From the NCBI GenBank assembly GCA_021014325.1, contig CM037463.1, positions 2,344,001 through 2,408,000 of the forward strand: a stretch of DNA of 64,000 nucleotides, in the 5' to 3' direction. The notes beneath the pieces are model-generated. The model saw only the letters and a program-made list of their open reading frames with translations. It searched no databases and had not been told where the DNA came from. Below, piece by piece: positions 59,381-64,000 of the stretch; position 1 is the stretch's first letter, and the number at the start of each line of letters is the position of its first letter. This DNA is from Plazaster borealis. Its lineage: Eukaryota; Echinodermata; Asteroidea; Forcipulatida; Labidiasteridae. The position numbers and the translations under genes are program-made.

Positions 59381-60397
59381 AACATATATCAGAAATGATT
59401 TGCGTTGCCTTCCTGCTATACCTATGTTTTTAGTTGTTTTTTTAAATCTTGGTTACAGGGTTGTCTTGGATATGAAGTAAGTTCCAAGGCCCAAGAAAGG
59501 TGAAGTCTTATAAGAAGTTGACTGAATGGATTGAAGAGACAAGATAAGTAATACCAATGCAACTCTGGTTACAATGTGTGTGTGTGTGGTGTATACGAAT
59601 GAGTATAACCACAGTATGAGATTTAAGTGATCCCTTAAATACTTCATTAGTGGCCAAAGCTTTTTCAGGCGTTCTGTTGCCGGATAATTTGAACCATGTG
59701 CCTAGAAATTTTTCTACGTTTCATCAGTGTGTTGAATTGAATTGATCAAACTGCCAAAGTCCGGAAATGGAGAACAAGTTGGTGTGTGGTTTACTACTGG
59801 GATGAGGAATTTGTAATCGTAAACTAACAGAAATTTAACTCCTACTTATCAAATGAAATGACAAAATTGCCTATACCCTTTGTAATACAGTTAACATAAT
59901 ATTAATCACAGTAGTGGCGTAGTCCACTGCAAACAGATATTGATTTTTAAAGTCGCCAATTTTGTGCCTATTTTTTGAGGGGATGTTATTTATATGCGAT
60001 CAACCAATATGCAGAGATCAATATTTGTATAATCATGTTATATAAAGAACTAAAACATTCCAATCTTTACTGGGACAACTTGTTATGTTTTCACTAACTA
60101 TCATTTAAAGGTACTATTTAAGGTTACGCCTGTTTTAATATTTATGATCGAATCATGCACAACCTGCCAAAACTATTAAAGATTTCAACTAGCCAAGAGT
60201 TTTATGAGATGGTGTATCAAGATTGCTACCGTCAGCTCTGAGAAATCCCGTTGGTGTGTTTCAGAGATATGTTTTTCATGGCTCCAGCTGGTAATCTCGG
60301 AAAGTGGTTACCTCCTGCATTCCTACAGTGCACTCCCTGCGGTATGTTGTCCCTTTCTGCCCGTTTGCCAAGTCGTTAGGATCTCTTCCTTTGTATC

Positions 60398-60962
60398 AAC
60401 CCGGCCTCGCTACCATGGGCAGCACGCCGTATTGATACCTCTCGTGACTAACCCCTGGAAGGGATGTGCTGAAGAACAATGCTGATTGGCTCCTCATTGT
60501 GACTGATTTGGGCGCGCTTGTAAGGTGCTTGTAGGGCCCTTAGTACGCGTGTGTCAAAATGCAAGTATTTTGACGCAATTCACTTGAAACGAATCATGAT
60601 TTTATACGGTCATCCTAAACTGCATACAGTTTGTCATTTCACAAGATCACAGAAGAATGAGAGGAGACCAGGGGTCGATTTCACAAAACTCTTCCTAACT
60701 TAGGACTAGTCCTAGGCAATGCTAAGAGATAGGACTAGTCTTAAGTTAAGACCAGTTACTGGTCCTAACTTCAGATAAGACTAGTCTTATCTCTTTGTAA
60801 AATCGGCCCCTGGTACTCTATGACTTGATGCCTCTTTTGCTGGCTACTATTTTGTTTGGATATTTCAAAGTCACACTTCCAGGGGTTGTGATCGAGCAAG
60901 GCTTTCTGGGGAAAAAATGGCATGGCAAGATCGTACACCACTGGGAATGAGGTTGCTATCAA
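60398..60962 (-). repeat. Dispersed repeat, minus copy, interrupted
   Basis: GCCTCGCTACCATGGGCAGC to CACTGGGAATGAGGTTG is the complement of 32,068-32,520, with the hairpin MITE at 60,668-60,813 added. Confidence 0.75.
60668..60813. mobile_element. Hairpin MITE, CCAGGGGTCGATTT, inside a larger repeat
   Basis: CCAGGGGTCGATTTCAC and AAAATCGGCCCCTGG are the ends; GGACTAGTCCTA and AAGACTAGTCTTA are inner palindromes. The sibling host repeat at 32.2 kb lacks it. Confidence 0.7.
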
Positions 60963-61503
60963 CCCTTCTGATCATTCAAATTCAATATCATCCGTCTTGA
61001 TTTTGAAGGATAGATATGCCAGCCCGCAATATGATACCGTGTGGTGAATGCAATGTACACAAGTGGATACAAACACATAGTAGTGCCAGCATACACAACC
61101 CATGCAGTTGAATGGTTTGAAATGTTGAATCAACTTGCAGGAAAATGTAACAAAGAGTAGGAGGGTAAATTACTCAAAAGTATTCTTCAAGTTCAGTTGA
61201 ACCAACACTTTGTATTATTTGTTTATTGCCTTGACCAACGCTATCAGTAAGATTCTGTGTTGATGAGCGTACATGAACATTGCCCAATTTCATGGTACCG
61301 CTTATTAGAAAATTCTGCGCTTACTGCGCCCTGTACAGTACTCAATCTGTTGACCTCAGGTGTCTCAAGTATTAAAGACAAAGCTAGCTAAGAGTGTCCA
61401 CTCCCATTACGTGCTCTTTATGGACATTCCATTGTTTAACAGTTCCATTTGAAGTAGTTTTGAGAGTTTGGTGTTTTTTTTTGCTCTGGCGATCCCCTAA
61501 ATC

Positions 61504-61664
61504 CAGGCCTGGAATTACACGGAGGCCTTGCCCTCTGTTGCCCCTGGTCTTGGCCTCGGTGCCCCTTAAAAGGTTTCCTATAGCCTTAAAAAAAATTTCA
61601 ATGGAAGTGCCCTTTGCAAAAGGAAAATGGCCTTGCCTTTTTCAAAGTTGAAATTCCACGCCTT
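61504..61664. mobile_element. 160-bp MITE, GGCCTGGAATTACACGG family
   Basis: CAGGCCTGGAATTACACGG to GAAATTCCACGCCTT, inverted ends, same core as the 13.8-kb copy. Confidence 0.7.
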
Positions 61665-62854
61665 AAAATCTACCTAATTTTGAGACCAATACCATGCATG
61701 AGAAAAATTCATTGTTTCTCAATGAAAATTAGATGCGCTAAATCTTAAACACTTTATGTAGACAGTTATAAAGTCTAAGAATGCCGCAAGATCAGCCATT
61801 TTATGGACATCTTTCTCAGGATCACATGCATGCCTGTCACAACCTTATTAATTTCAAAGCATGTCAAAGAGAAGAATTTAATGTTCAGTGAAATTGCAAT
61901 AAGAGAACACCTGTAATATTCAGGCACTCGGTGGCATTAGACATACCAGGCAATTTATCAATTGTCTACGTAGATCTGAGCGTGGGCACATTTCCATGAA
62001 GGATGGATTTATCTGGTTAGTCTACAGCCACCTCCAATCTTGGTCACATCTGCGCTCAGCTGGGGTGAACAACATTGAGCGGGGGACGGGGGAGGGTATG
62101 TTTTTTGTCATGTGGCCCAAGCATTTTGGCCGGAATTGTAGCACTGACGAAAGTCCCCCATTGAACCATAATCCGTTCTGTACTAGCATTCAGTACTTGT
62201 GTATATATTTATACATAAATGTAGTTTTATGTAGTAACTGTGATATCTTAATTTATACAACTATATCGGTGTCTTCCATTGTGTTGTTAAGGGAGTGATT
62301 GTTTATTCAGTCTTCAAAGGGATTCGTTTCTGTTAGATGTAAATTTCATTACAGTATGACATTCCAGAATGGACTTGATGTTTACTCATTTAGATTGGAG
62401 GGAACATGAACCCTTTAGAGGCCACAAAGAGCTTGTACCTAAAACACCAAGAACGACTCCAAAAAGCCTCAAACTTTGACCTATTTTTATTCATCCCAGA
62501 AGGTTATTCGTTGAGGTCGTCATTGTAAAGGTCATATTCTCAATTGACAACTTCCCGTGGCATCCTACAAATCATTTCTGAAAATATCAAACAAATTCTG
62601 TTTCATATGTTTTTTTCCCCAGATATTTTCAGGGGCTGATGGCGTGTTTATACAAATAATGAATGTCTGTGCATGGCAATGATTCTAAAAATTGCAGAAA
62701 TGCATCAGTCAGTAAGGTCTCTAAAGGGTTCAATATACTGTACAACTCTCAAGCATTATTTTTAAAAAATGGAAGTTTGGGTTTCCACAAAGATTGCTTT
62801 GGACCCAACAATCAAAACTTGCACAATCTATGGCCAGTGATGACCTAACTCGGA

Positions 62855-63270
62855 GCTCAAATTGTTTATTGGACTGCAGGCCCGAGGGCGGTGGTTTTAG
62901 TGTCGGGCCAGTAAAATTATGACCAGACAAGTCTGGCAGTCTTGTGTATGTCAACTGTGTAATACCTTGAACAGAAACAAATTATGTTCAAATTATGTAC
63001 AAATTGAATTTTGTTGAGTAATGAAATATACTTAATACCCCAAAAGACAGATGAGATCAATCTTCTCTTGCGTGTCTTTCTTGAAGCTTAATTGTTCAAA
63101 GAAACACATGCATGTTAAACTCTGGCAGTGTTAAACTCTGGCAGGACTCAGGATTATTGTTTGTTCTCATTTAGATTTTGGTCTTGTACACAAATTTCTG
63201 GTCCAGTAAACATTTTGAGCTACTTGCCCTGCGGTCTTGTGGATTTTTCTCCTAAATTCGAACCCTGTGT
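62855..63270. mobile_element. hAT-like MITE, GGGCTGGAATTTTACAC family
   Basis: Has GACTGCAGGCCCGAGGGCGG, GACAAGTCTGGCAGTCTTGT and AAATTCGAACCCTGTG in the same order as the 16.9-kb copy. Confidence 0.6.
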
Positions 63271-63436
63271 AACTCCCAGTACTGTATACTAGAACTATGT
63301 TTATTAATATTATTTAGGGTCATAGTGTGAAATTATTTAAGTCTGTAAATTATTGCAAATTGTAAGTTTTTCGCTGAGTGTAAAGTGTGATTTATATAAC
63401 TGGGTGAATTTTATGTTAATATATACCTATCATGAA

Positions 63437-63442
63437 AATAAA
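63437..63442 (+). terminator. AATAAA polyadenylation-signal candidate
   Basis: AATAAA followed by GGGAAAAAAAGG and a T-rich stretch. Five kb past the stop codon and next to a MITE, so assignment to the myosin is weak. Confidence 0.15.
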
Positions 63443-64000
63443 ATGGGAAAAAAAGGTGTTTTTTTTGTAATTTAAGAGTGATTTGTTTTGTCAAGTACTT
63501 GGAACTGTAGTATTGAAATCCAGTTCAACCAAAAATGTACTGAGATATTAACAAATCATATTTTCTATAATATAATTATGTTTTATATTCACAACAATTA
63601 ATAGTTAACTAGTTCTTAAAGGCAGAAACTTGTTTCTGTTCTTTTCTGATTTAAAACTTCTTTTTAAGTTTTCCCCCATTCTGGTGACCTTTTTTTGTTA
63701 ATTGATTAGTTATGATGGTTGAACAAACTGGGTTTTACTGGAGTAAACATTCGGCCAATTTAAAACTCAAAGCAATGGCAATGATTTTTCATTCACTGTG
63801 TGTACAGTGTCATTACTATGTACATATACAACACCAAAGACCAAAGTGATGTACAATTCTAGACAATATATAGCAAGAAAGTGAATTGCAGATAGCAACC
63901 AATAAATGGCATCATCTTCAAGAAGGAAGAAGTTATTCTTAGGTTTGCTATTTCCTTTCCCTTTAGAACCCTCCTACTGTCTGACCAGTCAATATTTATC

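Larger units (their letters stand above)
58328..59640 (+). other. Candidate spliced 3' UTR
   Basis: Seven bases after the stop, AAG/GTTTGT could be a donor (GT at 58335). A matching acceptor (TTGGTTACAG) ends at 59458. If used, repeat copies between them are removed. No clear close polyadenylation signal follows; an AATAAA stands at 63437-63442. Weak, from splice-site look alone. Confidence 0.25.

Overview
This window is eukaryotic nuclear DNA: AT-rich, gene-poor, full of GT-AG introns and packed with interspersed repeats. It is most likely from an invertebrate deuterostome, and an echinoderm is my best guess. The reasons are one class I myosin gene closest to vertebrate MYO1A/MYO1B, many short ACATGTACATGTA tracts and GAGGGCGC hairpins, tRNA-derived SINEs, and many small inverted-repeat transposons. 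The species call is inference only.

Right two thirds (22,723-58,327, + strand): a complete gene for an unconventional class I myosin. I resolved 26 coding exons that join without frame errors into a 1,081-residue protein. It has a motor domain (P-loop, switch I and switch II all present, an acidic residue at the TEDS site), four IQ motifs, and a basic TH1 tail with a PH-like core. Introns run from 231 bases to 4.7 kb and hold most of the repeats. Exon 24 is followed at once by extra copies of its own 3' part, each with a splice donor.

Left third (1-22,635): no confident gene. There are two weak orphan-exon candidates (minus strand at 2,510-2,561; plus strand near 5,937-6,036). The rest is repeats: degenerate arrays at 3.8-5.25 kb, a 1.26-kb foldback, a 1.17-kb hAT-like element with a promoter-like TATA box and a short PIP-box peptide, and many MITEs. 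The promoter and 5' UTR exon(s) of the myosin were not located. An acceptor-like site ends at 22,635, so they may lie upstream.

Right edge (58,328-64,000): possible spliced 3' UTR, more SINE and MITE copies, and no second gene.

The repeats form a readable history. At least three TTAA-flanked MITEs sit inside other repeats (a SINE, a LINE end and another inverted-repeat element). A 2.25-kb element in intron 7 has a clean 7-base target duplication and an empty-site sibling at 21.1 kb. I found no CRISPR array, operon, rRNA or convincing functional tRNA gene, and no gene system I would call new. The items most worth checking are the exon-24 tandem donors, the hAT-like PIP-box exon, the 2.25-kb intron-7 element, and the two orphan exons.
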